A stretch of 64,000 bases of DNA from contig JBAMJR010000047.1 of NCBI GenBank assembly GCA_038501785.1, positions 5,295,501-5,359,500 on the forward strand, read 5' to 3'. Below, piece by piece: positions 45,731-56,700 of the stretch (positions within the stretch are counted from its first letter, which is position 1; each line of letters begins with the position of its first letter). This DNA comes from Myoxocephalus aenaeus (lineage: Eukaryota; Chordata; Actinopteri; Perciformes; Cottidae). Under the pieces are notes generated by a model, which saw only the letters and a list, made by a program, of their open reading frames with translations, did not search any database and was not told the DNA's origin. Made by a program: the position numbers and the translations under genes.

Positions 45731-48700
45731 CGTATACATACCACAGCTGACAGTCAGATATATTCATAGATTTAACACTTCTTCCACCTCTGGAACAATC
45801 ATGGAAGCAGATTTACAGTCGACAGAATTATAATAGGCACATCTCATCCATTGACTCAGACACTTCCTCCGCCATTTACTATTCGAATGCATGTGGAGGA
45901 ATAAATGCATAAATGCATTTCTGGCGGATGAGATGAATGAAATGTTGAAGGGTGAATAGATGGGATTTTGAATGACTAAATGAACAAATCCATGAACTGG
46001 CGATTGAGCTGATGACTGATGAGTGACAGATTGACTTTGAGCCAGTGTCGGCTTTCTTGTTGGATAACCATCCAGCGTTGAATTCGACCAATTCCGGATC
46101 ATTGCCTCGACTTCAGGACGGTCACGGCCTGACTTTACTTCCTGTGTTGCGACAGCAGGAAGTCCTGTTGGACTCACACCGACCACTCTTGGCAGACGGG
46201 AGCGCTTGGAACATTACACGGGGTGTGCAGGTTTTCCCAGCTCTCACTGCGGGGCGCTGTGTGCAGAGGCCATCTTGGAGTGCACACAAACAGCTACAGC
46301 AGTGACTGATGGGCCCATGGGATTAATACCCCAGCCCGGCAGAATAAACTTTTTTTTTTAAACAACGTGGCTCTGTAGAGCTGAGAAATCATGTGGGGAG
46401 TGAGCGGGTCCCAGAGCCTTAAATGGTACACAGTGAACTGGCACTCAGCCTTGGAGTGGAAGTCAAAATGCATCGATAGCATTTTATGTTGATGTGAATT
46501 AAAGTTGTTGTTTTTCTTTCTAAAAAGGGGCCTTTTTTGAGGGGGGGGGGGGGGAGTGCAGCTTTAAAAGACATAATCACTAATGCACTTCCTCAGCCCA
46601 GTTTAGGTGTGTTTTTTTTTTTTTTCAACTATTGAATAGTCTAATGGTGCAAAAAACCTCCTGGTACTTTGTGTTCGTCCTTGCACTAAATGCTTGGAAA
46701 ATAAGTGCAAGGGCATTTACTTTTATAAAGGTGAGGGAAGCTGCAACCGAGTTCAGATACAAAACAACTACCAAAGCCAAGGTGAACACAAAGAACACGA
46801 ATCCAGACATTTCATTCCAGTCCCGTTTGTGATGAAAATATAACTGACGCAACATAATACAGTGTCCTTTAAAGAAAATGTCAAAAAAAAAATAACCCTG
46901 TGCAGCAGTTCTCATTGTACTCTGGTGTCCTTACAGTGTGCGGCACTCGGTTCCGATGAGACCTTTTGTAGCCCGTCAGTGAGACGTTCAAGAGCATCAC
47001 AAAGTCAAAGAGGCATAAATAACTGGTGACATATAGCGGCTTAATCTTTTGACCTTGTTATCGTCATCTGTCTGCCGGAATCAGAGATCAGCTTCCCATG
47101 CGACGGAGCCACCAGTAGCTCGACCAGTGAAGAGAGATTCCCCTTCTATGCATCTGCACATTTTTTCATTTCTCCTCCTCTATTGGTAGAATATTGAAAC
47201 AGTACACACTATAAGATGAACCATGCAGGATTTCCATGGAACATATTTGTACCGTTCATGATCCTTTGAGGTCTGACTGAGGCACGGTGCTAGATCAGTC
47301 CTCCTACTATGGGATGGTTGATTAACGGAACGGACGGTTGCCGTGTTACGATCGGAGCACTCCCACAAAAGTATCAACGTATTTGCATCTCGTCTTCCGT
47401 GTGACGTATCGCTTCACACCACGTCTGGAGTTTCTCAAGAAAATCCACCAGGTAGAGTATTCAAATTCAAGCCTGCGAGGCTTCTTCCGAATACACTCAC
47501 TTCAGATGTCTCGCCAGCAAGGACAATCATCTAAGAGATCATTAAGGGAGGAATAACTTTAAAGCGCTGGAACTCTCACTGGAACAATGGCTTAAGAGAT
47601 TTTTAATGTCATCAAAAGTGTGCGCACATCTGTGCCGACTCAAACAGGAACAGAATTGATTATGCTAAGCTAATTACGTGTGTAGAATAATGACTTGCGG
47701 GCAAAACCCACGTGCAGATGGGTTTAAGCAGATACTGAATTAATACAAATCTTTCCACAAACACAGAGCGGCGGACAAACTGAAGTAGTCCACAGCTTTT
47801 GGATGCCGACGGTGGGTGGCTTAGAGAGTTTAATCGATATCTCTGCTTCCTCCGTCGCCACAGTGCGAGCCTGCGGTGCCCTCTCCAACCCCGGAAGGCA
47901 ATCCATGCAGGAAGCCTCGGTGCGGCAACACAACACCACCGTAATGATGCAGGATGCAGGCAGAGGATTAAGAGGGGGATCTGACAAATCTTCCTCTTCT
48001 CGCGTAACGATTCGTCTTTTGATTGGTTTTGATTCCACGTGTGGACCGGCGGCGCGGGGAGTGACAGGGTACTAATTTAGGCCCCGGTGTGTGTGTGTGT
48101 GTGAATGTGATTTCATTTGAAGAGGCGTCGCCTCAGAGTCTCTCACTCACACTGCCTCTCCTGTCCCGTCTCCCTGGGGTTCGGGACAGAGTTCAGTTGG
48201 GGGACACATTTTTAAATGCCATGGGACGGTTTCTCATCAGCAACACGAGTGCCTTGGGGTGGCGGCGCGTCACCCGTGGTGGACGTGTGGTTCTGTTCTC
48301 TTTTAATTGTGTGCGCGCCGAGCAACTGAATTTGTGGAGTGGAGATTAAAGGATTCGTTTAAAGAATCATCTTGTGCCCTGCCGTCTCACCCATGAGTAA
48401 TTTAGTAAGCAGCGGCCTCCGTGCTGTAAAAGCCTGTTGTTCGGATCAAGTGTACCTGCTTTCTTGCTTGTAATGCGCATGGCAGTCGCCTAAAATTTCA
48501 CTCGTTATCTAATGCATTCCATTTCACCAGTAATTACAATTCTATTATTTATAGGCCTGAAGTGAATCATTAATCAGTTGTCCAAATATAAAAAGGTGGA
48601 CTTTTCAAGCCAATGTGTAGTATTGGGAAAAAGAAAATAGCTGCAGGGTTTGACCAAACAATTTCAGAATCAGCTTTAAACAGCCATGCAATGAATTTGA

Positions 48701-51082
48701 CTCGGGTATTAAGTTGTTCATACACAGAAATAAACAAAGGAGGGTAAAAATGTACGGGTAAAAATACAGAGGGAACTTTTATGAGAGACTTTCGTAATGT
48801 GTTGATTTTGAGGGTCTCTGTTGACATCACTCTTTAGAAAGAGTCTCACTTTACTACCGCAGGGTCTGAGTCCTGGTTCTGGTTCTCCCATGTCTCTCTT
48901 TCCCTCCAGCAATACGACCTGACCGACTAATGAAGAAGCACACAGCAAAGATTCTCACACTTACTCCGCTCTTTTATTCTATTTAGCCGTTTCTCACCCG
49001 CTCTATTTCGATCTCATTCGGTAAAAGTAATCAGAGTTGATCCTGTTAAAAGACGGATCTCACATCTGCTTGTCAACATCGGATTTAAGCTGGTGGAATT
49101 AATCTCCAACTAATGTCACTTTGCCTGCCTCGCTTTAACATAACCTTTTTTCTTCTTCTTCTGGTGGTCCCAAGGGTGACCCCGGGCCGATATGGCAACT
49201 CTCACTGCTCTTTGTTTGACCTTTCCATCTTGATGGACTCACATGAAGAGGAAGGAATCTGCAGCGGGAGCGAGCATGGCGGCGTATTGATGTTTTCTCA
49301 AAATGGTTCAGAATACATGCAGAGCAGGGGCTATGATTGCATCACCGTAAGCTGCATCTGTCTGCCCCCCCCCCCCCTCCATCACCACCGTCGCCGCCAT
49401 GCATTGCGTCTGCACAACCAGGGAGTCAAAGGGAAATGTCAACCAAATGCTTCCCATTTAGCAGCATCTGCTCCGCTCCCAGTAGACTTGGACCGTCTAT
49501 TATGCCAGGTAATTGTTTGGTAATCTCACTCCAGCCATTTGGCCCCGCTTTTTTTTTTCTTCTCTCGACGGTGCTGCGTGAAAGAAAACGAGTCTCCCAA
49601 CGGCGCCGGCGTGTATTCCTATTTCACTTCAATCTGAAGAGTTCCGGCACTCGGTGAGTCTCGCCGAGGCCCCCTATCGCTTTGAAAAGGCATTACGGCG
49701 CCAGGAGCTGTGGCAGCTGCCCGGGACGCGTTCAAAGGAAAGCACACATCCACCCTCGTGTGCACTATGCCCTCCTATTATAAGCATGGGAATCTGCTCT
49801 GAGAGATACTCACTTCAGTCAGGGTTGTGATTATATGTCAGCGGGTGTTAGGCAGAAGCGGGGCGGGGGTTGTTATCTTCATGGCTGAACAAGAACTAGA
49901 TGGAGGAAAGGGAACATCTTTCCAAAAAAAAACTCAAGCCAGGAAGATAAGGAGGGAACGCTCTGTTGGCCTGATGTTATGGAAGGCACCAGAATCATCA
50001 CAAAAGACCCAATACCCCCCCGCAATTTACTTCCTGGAGAAGGAATCCTTGTAAATCATCTGTTAACAGGCGGAGTGACCACAGCTGCACACGGGTCTTT
50101 GTTATTGCCCTCATGCTCTCCAAGCATCGCCCAGAACGTGTTAAATGCGCGTTCGCTTGAAGATAAAGTCCACGCTTCACGACAGTTGCCTTCAAAATTA
50201 CTCTACCGAACAAGCTTAACTCGACTGTGAAGCCTGATTCAATGACGCAACACTCCACGATCAACAGCGACGTTTTCTAATGATGAACACATTGTGGAGA
50301 GAGGGGAAAAAATTTAAAAAAGTGACATCCATTGATTGATGCTTTCTTATTGTGTTGTAAAGGGGCATTGGGCCAATCTGCACATGCTGACGCAAGCAGA
50401 TGTAATGACTTGCTCGAAGCAGGAACCTGCAGTGTTGTCATGGGTGAGGAGCATCGCTCTCGAAATTTCAATCTAAACCAATAATATCGGCAGCAAAGAG
50501 TAAGAACACCCACAGGCGTCTTTGGTCACGGAAGATCTTTTTTACCTCTCAAGCCTCGCTAGCTCTCTAATACAGATCTCTCACTTCAACCCGTTATTGT
50601 TGTACTCAAAACCATCTCAAAGGGAGGCCGATAAAACTGGGAGTGAACTGAACAACATATACAAGATGTAATATCAAAAGTAATTTTTTGTTATTTGCTG
50701 AATTTATCTGATGCTCAGGCTTTAAACCTACCAAAATAAAGGCCTCGGTGCAGTTCCGTCTTACAGAGACAGGAGAGCCGAGGTCCCTTTTCAATAATTT
50801 CAGTCCCAACTGTTGGAGCCGCTCGCGGCAGCACACCGGGGTTGGCTGGGGAAATATTTGGAGGAATAACCGCAGTGCCGTTGCTAAGGCATCTGGCAGC
50901 CTTTAAGGGTTCAGGACTGGAGGGTAAAAGATACCAACATCGTTTAGACAGCGAAATCAAAGAGTGTGAGGTATGTCGGTGACTCCAGTATTACATAACT
51001 GTCTTTTACAGACAGGACATTGTGCTTTTTTTAAACGCTGAGAAAAAATACACAAGTGAGGGTTAAGACAATTGCCTTTTTT
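45731..51082. other. Unique sequence, no gene called
   Basis: Homopolymers: G14 at 46541-46554, T runs near 46611-46625, C13 at 49365-49377; (GT)n at 48087-48103. 48480-48580 has an enhancer-like CCAGTAATTACAATTC. The frame at 49113-49523 starts with a hydrophobic leader-like segment, and the minus frame at 46625-46915 has a hydrophobic stretch; neither has supporting splice or family evidence (see findings). Confidence 0.45.
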
Positions 51083-51135
51083 TAGGTCTCGAAAAGAGGA
51101 CATGTCCGGGAAAAAGAGGACGTCTGGTCACCCTA
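51083..51135 (-). mobile_element. hAT-like terminus (TAGGGTGACCAGACGTCC)
   Basis: Minus strand begins TAGGGTGACCAGACGTCC then TCTTTTTCCCGGACATGTCC, an end sequence I associate with dispersed vertebrate hAT-type elements. Only one terminus is evident. Confidence 0.45.
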
Positions 51136-51149
51136 CATAAAGGGCACAG

Positions 51150-51454
51150 GTAACACACAGTACAATCTGACAAGGGAACAGAAGACACACAGGGCTTAAG
51201 TACAAGGGGAAGGTGTGGGTGATTAGACACAGGAGGAAACCATGAGGGCAGATGAAGGGAATGAGCAATCAAGGAGACAGGGCAGACGCGGGGAGCCGGG
51301 GTCGGCAGGACGCGGGGAGCCGGGGTCGGCAGGACGCGGGGAGCCGGGGTCGGCAGGACGCGGGGAGCCGGGGAGGAAGTGCAGAAACACAGAGGACACA
51401 CAAGACAAGGACTTCACAATAAAACAGGAAACTCCAAAAACCCAAACCGTGACA
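51150..51454 (-). mobile_element. LTR-like or unclassified dispersed repeat
   Basis: On the minus strand it begins TGTCACGGTTTGGGTTTTTG, continues through TTTCCTGTTTTATTGTG and later TGTACTTAAGCCCTGTG. These words occur in a family of fish dispersed repeats that may be solo LTRs. It holds the 24-bp minisatellite at 51281-51375. Boundaries are approximate and no target duplication was identified. Confidence 0.4.
51281..51375. repeat. 24-bp GC-rich minisatellite, ~4 copies
   Basis: Unit GGCAGGACGCGGGGAGCCGG-GGTC repeats nearly perfectly about four times. The 24-nt period is divisible by three, so frames on both strands stay open and read as GEPGSAGR-like or PADPGSPR-like repeats. The collagen-like appearance is a composition effect and not evidence of a gene. 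Confidence 0.92.
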
Positions 51455-51779
51455 ATATTGTCATTATAATCACTGTTATCATGCATTTATGTGATTATGA
51501 ATTACACTCATTGGTCACTGATGTTGTCATTAAATCTATGCAAGAACACAAAACAAATATTTTACCTAAAGCAAACGATGACCACTTAGAGTAACTTCTA
51601 ATTAAGTTAGAGTAAGTTATTATCAATTATAACTTTATAGAGTGCTTAAGCAGATTATGTAATGTATACATTAATATAAAAGTTAAATGACTGCTGGATG
51701 GTTTTCCTGAATGCAAAGTAGATATTTGAACATATTTTTTTATTGTTTGCCTTTTACTTCATTGATGTCGACACAAACT
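51455..51779. other. AT-rich sequence, no gene seen
   Basis: No exon or repeat family recognised. Confidence 0.5.
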
Positions 51780-52110
51780 ATTAATGACGTGACGCTCGGG
51801 TCTCCTCCCACTTCATGGCGAGACGGCCCAGAGTGTGAATGGCATCATAATCTGGAGAAAATTCAAGCATAATAGATTATTAGAAATAGGCTTTCTGAGG
51901 GATTTAATTTGAACTCTGGGGGTGGTCTTCCCAAAATAAGACCTAATTATCATTAATGAAGTTATATTTCTGAAAGTACTAGGGTTTTAAATATTACATC
52001 TGGATTAATTGATCCTAAAATCCTAAAAATTGATCATAAAATCCAGGCTGCATGTTGAATAGTTACTATTAATGATCTATTGCTGCCATTTCAGAGCATG
52101 AAACAGAAAC
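51780..52110. promoter_or_regulatory. Possible enhancer-like AT-rich block
   Basis: Dense homeodomain-type words: ATTAATGACGTGACG near 51780, CCTAATTATCATTAATG near 51942, GGATTAATTGATCC near 52003 and TATTAATGATC near 52066. A 21-bp-period direct repeat of ATTGATCMTAAAATCC occurs at 52008 and 52029. Function is inferred from motif density only. Confidence 0.25.
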
Positions 52111-54713
52111 TTTACGAGTATAAACTGTAAATTATACATTAAATTTATCTTATGAGCTTCAAACAAAGTATCCAAGGTAGGTCTAATTACATAATTATCA
52201 GATTGAAAGTGAGATCACAGCAGCCTAGTGGGGAAAGTGAGTGAGCTCTAAATTGTAATTATCCTTAATCAAGCGAATGGGATGTCAAACGTACTCCAGT
52301 TATTACACTTATTTGTACTTGCGGGCATTTCCGTCTGAAAAAGAGAAATGTTAAATCCTAAAAAAATTAGCAGCATGCAAAATAGCAATGGATCATTGTG
52401 GGTTGACCGGGCTTAACTTGGAAAATCTAAGAAATAAAAACACCAAAAATCTGAACTGGGGATGTAAATAATGAACCGATAACCAATAATACACAATTTA
52501 AAATCGCTCATGCTATCATTAACAAATCTGGCTCACAGTTTCCAGAAGCCCTGAACCTGTTTAGAATTGTACGTCCTGTACGTTACTATCAGAATTTGGA
52601 GTAGTCACTTGGGTATTTTACAGGGCTGCAAAATTGGAGTGTGACACAAAAAGAAAAAAGCTTTTTATTTCACGTTGAACAAAGCAAGTAAAGTACCTGT
52701 GCGCTCTCTCTCTCTCTCTCGGTGCACAGCGTGTCAACATAGAAACAGCAGCACCCTGATTTAGCAATGTGCTCCAGAAGAACAAAGCGCCCTTCTAAAC
52801 CCAAAAGACAGGTGGGCCCGGAGCGCAGACACTTTCAAGAGAGGTCGATGATTAATTATTTTTTCATGGAGTTTAATGTGACTGCTGCCCAATTTATCTA
52901 CAAGGGGGACGGTTGCTGTTTCCACAAGCGCTGCTCTACTGAACATGCAGAGCAGCGGGCCAGGTGTCGTCGGTAGGAGGGAGGGGAGAATGCACGGGGA
53001 GTCGCTCAGCTCCAGAACAGTCCAGAACCGTCTCAAGGCCGTTTTTTTCAAGGCATATGCAAAAATATCAAAAGTTCGGCAGCTTTCGTAAGGATTCCTC
53101 TAATCTAACTTTCACGGCATCATTTTCACAGTCGGTCGCACCGAGAACAGGATCCCGAAAATGTGTCTCTTTTTTTTTTTTAAACCTCAAAAGGAGATTT
53201 CTGGCAACAACAAAAAAATGTGGTTGAGCATGCTATCAAAATATTTTAATCTGAGAATGTTAAGGCTTCCTTGCCAGGAGCGGTGGCTGACACGGCCAGC
53301 TCGCCGCCTTCTAAATAATTTAGGAAAGAAAACCTATCAAAACATGTTACCAAGTGAAAAAAACAGCAGCGGTCCCTCAGCTCGTCAGCCGCGGTGCCGT
53401 CACAGCGCACGCTGGGCGAAGGGCACCGAGTGCCGGCGGGGGCCACCGATGATAAAGTTCATCACGCACATGTAATTTGTACTCTGCCTCACACACACAC
53501 ACACAAATACAAAAATAAAAGGTTTGCACTGGGTCTCAGTCTGCTACTGTAATCGTGAGCGTGAGTCAGGTGGCAGTAAAGTGACTGGTTAAGTATTCCA
53601 CCAGTCTCCGATGGAATTCAGAGCCTGAGGCTGTGCATTTGTTAGCATATAAAGAGAAGAGGCTCCAGGGCAGGAAAAGCAAAGGCAAGTCTTTTTATTT
53701 ATTTTATATTTCTTTACCTTCATCTTGATCCTTGAAACTTTCATTAGTTCTCATTCATTAGTTTGGGAAGTCGTCGGCGTGACATTGCGCTCGAGCCGCA
53801 TTTGAATGCAACATGTTTTCCCTCGTTTTTAAATGCCCTCCATCCTTTAAAAAAAACACAGCCGGGGTCATTCAGCTCAATGCAGGGAAGAAAGAGGCAA
53901 CGAGCTGGGGGCGGGGCTAAAGCTCTGCAATTATTCTCATTGCATGTGCTGTCAATGCAAACGAGGCGGGGGGGGGGTTCAATACACATTCAGCCCGCGT
54001 CAACGCCCCTCTGACTATCTTCATCACGCTCTGCATGTGGAAGGTCATGTGCATCGGTTACATGCTTAAGAGACCAGATTAGAACTCTTCAGAAAGAAAA
54101 CCCTCATTCAGAAAGCTCACCTGATTTTAAATGTTCAAGATGTAGTGAAAAGGAAATATATATATATATAAAATAGACATTTCTATAGGCTTAATGTGGC
54201 ATTCTGGTTGTTTTTTGTTTCGTTTTTACGCGGAGTTGAACACATTTAAGTGAAGGGCTCTAATCAAGCGCTATTGAGCTTTGCTGTTGTGCAGCTGATT
54301 ACAAATTACGTTCCAGGCTGCCGTGTTGCCTTTGGGCTCAACCGCGATTGAATTAGACTGTCACCATTCAGACATCTCCGGCGCGAGCGCGCATCTCTGT
54401 CCCTGACAGGTGTTTCTCGCTCTCTCTCTCCGATACAGGTGAGTGTGTGTTGGGAGACGTCTCCGTTGCGTCGAAAATGGCGCTCGGCTGCTAACGTGCC
54501 TAAGTGTACTGTTCAAGCGAGAATTATCTCCTGTCTGAAGGATGTAGATGAAAATGAATGCCGAGCTGTCAGTGCGTGTCCGTTCTCTGCTAAGCAGAGG
54601 AAAAAAAGAAGAAAAAAAAAAGGTTGCCACGCCGATTGTTTGGGCTAAAATAAATAAATAAATGTGGAGAAACCCGAGGAATGCCGGTGCTTCCATACTG
54701 GGGACTGAATGGT
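52111..54713. other. Unique sequence, no gene seen
   Basis: (TC)n at about 52706-52720, a short (AC)n at about 53490-53503, G9 near 53967-53975, and a short (TA)n near 54157-54170. No exon recognised; the 119-aa minus frame 54361-54720 has no motif. Confidence 0.5.
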
Positions 54714-54717
54714 TTAA

Positions 54718-56026
54718 CACTTGGAGGTCTGGGGGTCAATTTCTTGATTTTTCTTGATTTTACATACTTTTTAAATTCCCCTTTTTTAAAGTCACTATCA
54801 TATGATACATAATCATGTGTTGTATATCAAAAAATACAGAACAATCTCAGCTATCTAATATAATGAGGCACCATTGTCCCAAAGGCACAAGTGTAAATAT
54901 GACTAAAGCTGAGAAATGTAATCTTGATTTTGGAAATGTCTCATATTTGTTGTGAAAACATAACTTTACTCAGGTGGGATATCGGTTTTGGTGATGGAAA
55001 TTGGTTTACCAAAGGTCTTAGGTTCACAAAAGCAGTGGAATATATGAATAAAATGGTAGACACATGTAATTTAATGTCTAAAACCAAATTTATTATTATA
55101 TGGTGGGGATGATGAGCTGTGGCTGGCTTTGCGGCCTGCTAGGTGATGTGTTGGCAGGCAGAGGGACAGGGAGACTGCTGCAGTGATGCTGCATGTTGTC
55201 CTCTGGACCCTCACAGCTCTGAATCCACTCTGTAAAATACATTAATACAGTCAGTATGAGTTCACTGTAAGAAAGTTAAAAGAAATTGATAGAGACAACA
55301 GTTGATTATGCACCGTTCAGTCATAGACACGGAAGATAACAGCCAACACGGAACTATTTAGTGACGCGCTAACCACTACGAAGCTCTCGTCAACACGCAC
55401 GTTATGTTATTTACTGTCTTACAAACACATAATGGAGGTCCAACACTACTGGTCGTACTATGTTCACTGTAACAAGTTAACGTGATAGAGACAACAATTG
55501 ATTATGCCCCGTTCAATCATATATACGGATGATAACAGCCAAAACGGCACTGTGTACTGACGTGCTAACCGCTACGTAGCTATCGTCAACACACACATGT
55601 TATTTACTGTCTTACAAACACATAATGGAGGTCCAGCACTACTGGTCGTACTATGTTCACTGTAACAAGTTAACGTGATAGAGACAACAATTGATTACTC
55701 ACCGTTCAGTCTCACAGAAACGCTGTGGCCAGCTATCTGGCCTCCGGCTAGCTCCTTGTTAGTGAATCCTTCAGCTCTGAAGCTGCGCCATCAGTCCCCT
55801 CCAATATAGCTTTGCTCAGGACTCTTTGCTTGGCACCTTCTGACTCGCAGTGAAGCTTTGCACGCCTCATACATGTCCATGTTTAGATGCTCAGACGCGG
55901 AAGTGGAAACCATATCCGCCAGATTTTTAACCATATTTATGTGACGTATTATTGTGATGATTATAATTTTATTAAACATTTAGACACCTGGTGTAACGCT
56001 TCGACGCGGGCGCCGACCTCAGAGGG
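54718..56026. mobile_element. piggyBac-like non-autonomous element flanked by TTAA
   Basis: TTAA at 54714-54717 is followed by CACTTGGAGGTCTGGGGGTC. The other end, read in reverse from TTAA at 56027-56030, is CCCTCTGAGGTCGGCGCCCG. The first 13 bases agree at 9 positions, mainly GAGGTC. TTAA target duplication is the hallmark of piggyBac. The 1.3-kb interior lacks a transposase frame; on the minus strand it shows a donor-like AACG-GTGAGT (near 55704) and an acceptor-like GTATTTTACAG (near 55239), followed by a short frame ending in TAATAATAA, perhaps relics of an ancestral gene. Confidence 0.5.
55260..55710. repeat. ~195-bp tandem duplication, 2.3 copies
   Basis: TTCACTGTAAC..GATAGAGACAACA starts copies at 55260, 55462 and 55655 (steps of 202 and 193 bp). 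Copies 1 and 2 also share CATAATGGAGGTCCARCACT and ACTGGTCGTACTATG. Each copy begins next to sequence resembling a minus-strand splice donor, intact only in the rightmost copy (GTGAGT). Confidence 0.92.
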
Positions 56027-56030
56027 TTAA

Positions 56031-56544
56031 TGGGAGTGGAAATGTGATTGATTTGCTCTCACCTTCACAGTCAACAGATCTAGAAACCAGCTGAACACCT
56101 ACAGGAGCGTTTTCAATACTACACACGATAATCACATCATTTTTTACGGCAATTTGTATGATGTTGGTGGCTTTCGAGAGGGTAAAAAACGAATTTGCAG
56201 TTCTGTCATTCAGAAGTCCCAGAAGCTCTCTGGCTGAAGTCTCCTAACACCGTGTCAGACCAAGCTTGTCTCTCATTCTGAACTCCCCCAGGTCACGATT
56301 CAACTAATTAGTATTGATAATATATACAAATAATGTATTAATATACAGTATATATATAGGTCCAAGCTAAAACTCAATCGGATCTGCTGACTAGCTATGG
56401 TGGCTCCATTCGGCTAGAGGTCACTTCTGTCCAGTCAAGTTGCAGTTTGCATCCATTTCCGTCCAAAATGTCCTCACTTTATCCTTTTGGACATTTGTTT
56501 AAAATTGTCATAATTCAACTTCATCACAATAAATCATATTCACA
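56031..56544. other. AT-rich sequence, no gene seen
   Basis: No coding evidence. A TATATATA word lies at about 56347-56356. Confidence 0.5.
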
Positions 56545-56700
56545 CATCACATTTGACCTCTGCATTGAACCCATCCAAAGGGTTCTTGGGCTTCAGTGTC
56601 TCGCTCAAGGACACTTTCGACACGCGGACAGTTAGAAGTCGGGGATCGAACAGCCGAATCGACGACCCAGCGTTTGACCGTCCGGTTCTAAGCAGGTCTT
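56545..56700 (-). mobile_element. tRNA-headed SINE copy, diverged
   Basis: Minus strand contains GTTCGATCCCC (B-box-like, 56651-56641), then GTGTCGAAAGTGTCCTTGAG and CGAGACACTGAAGCCC. This is the same order as the copy at 18181-18392. The A-box head and the 3' tail are more diverged. Confidence 0.65.

Noticed and set aside
51063..51486. Collagen-like or proline-rich frames on both strands
   Set aside because: Produced by the 24-bp minisatellite, whose period is divisible by three.
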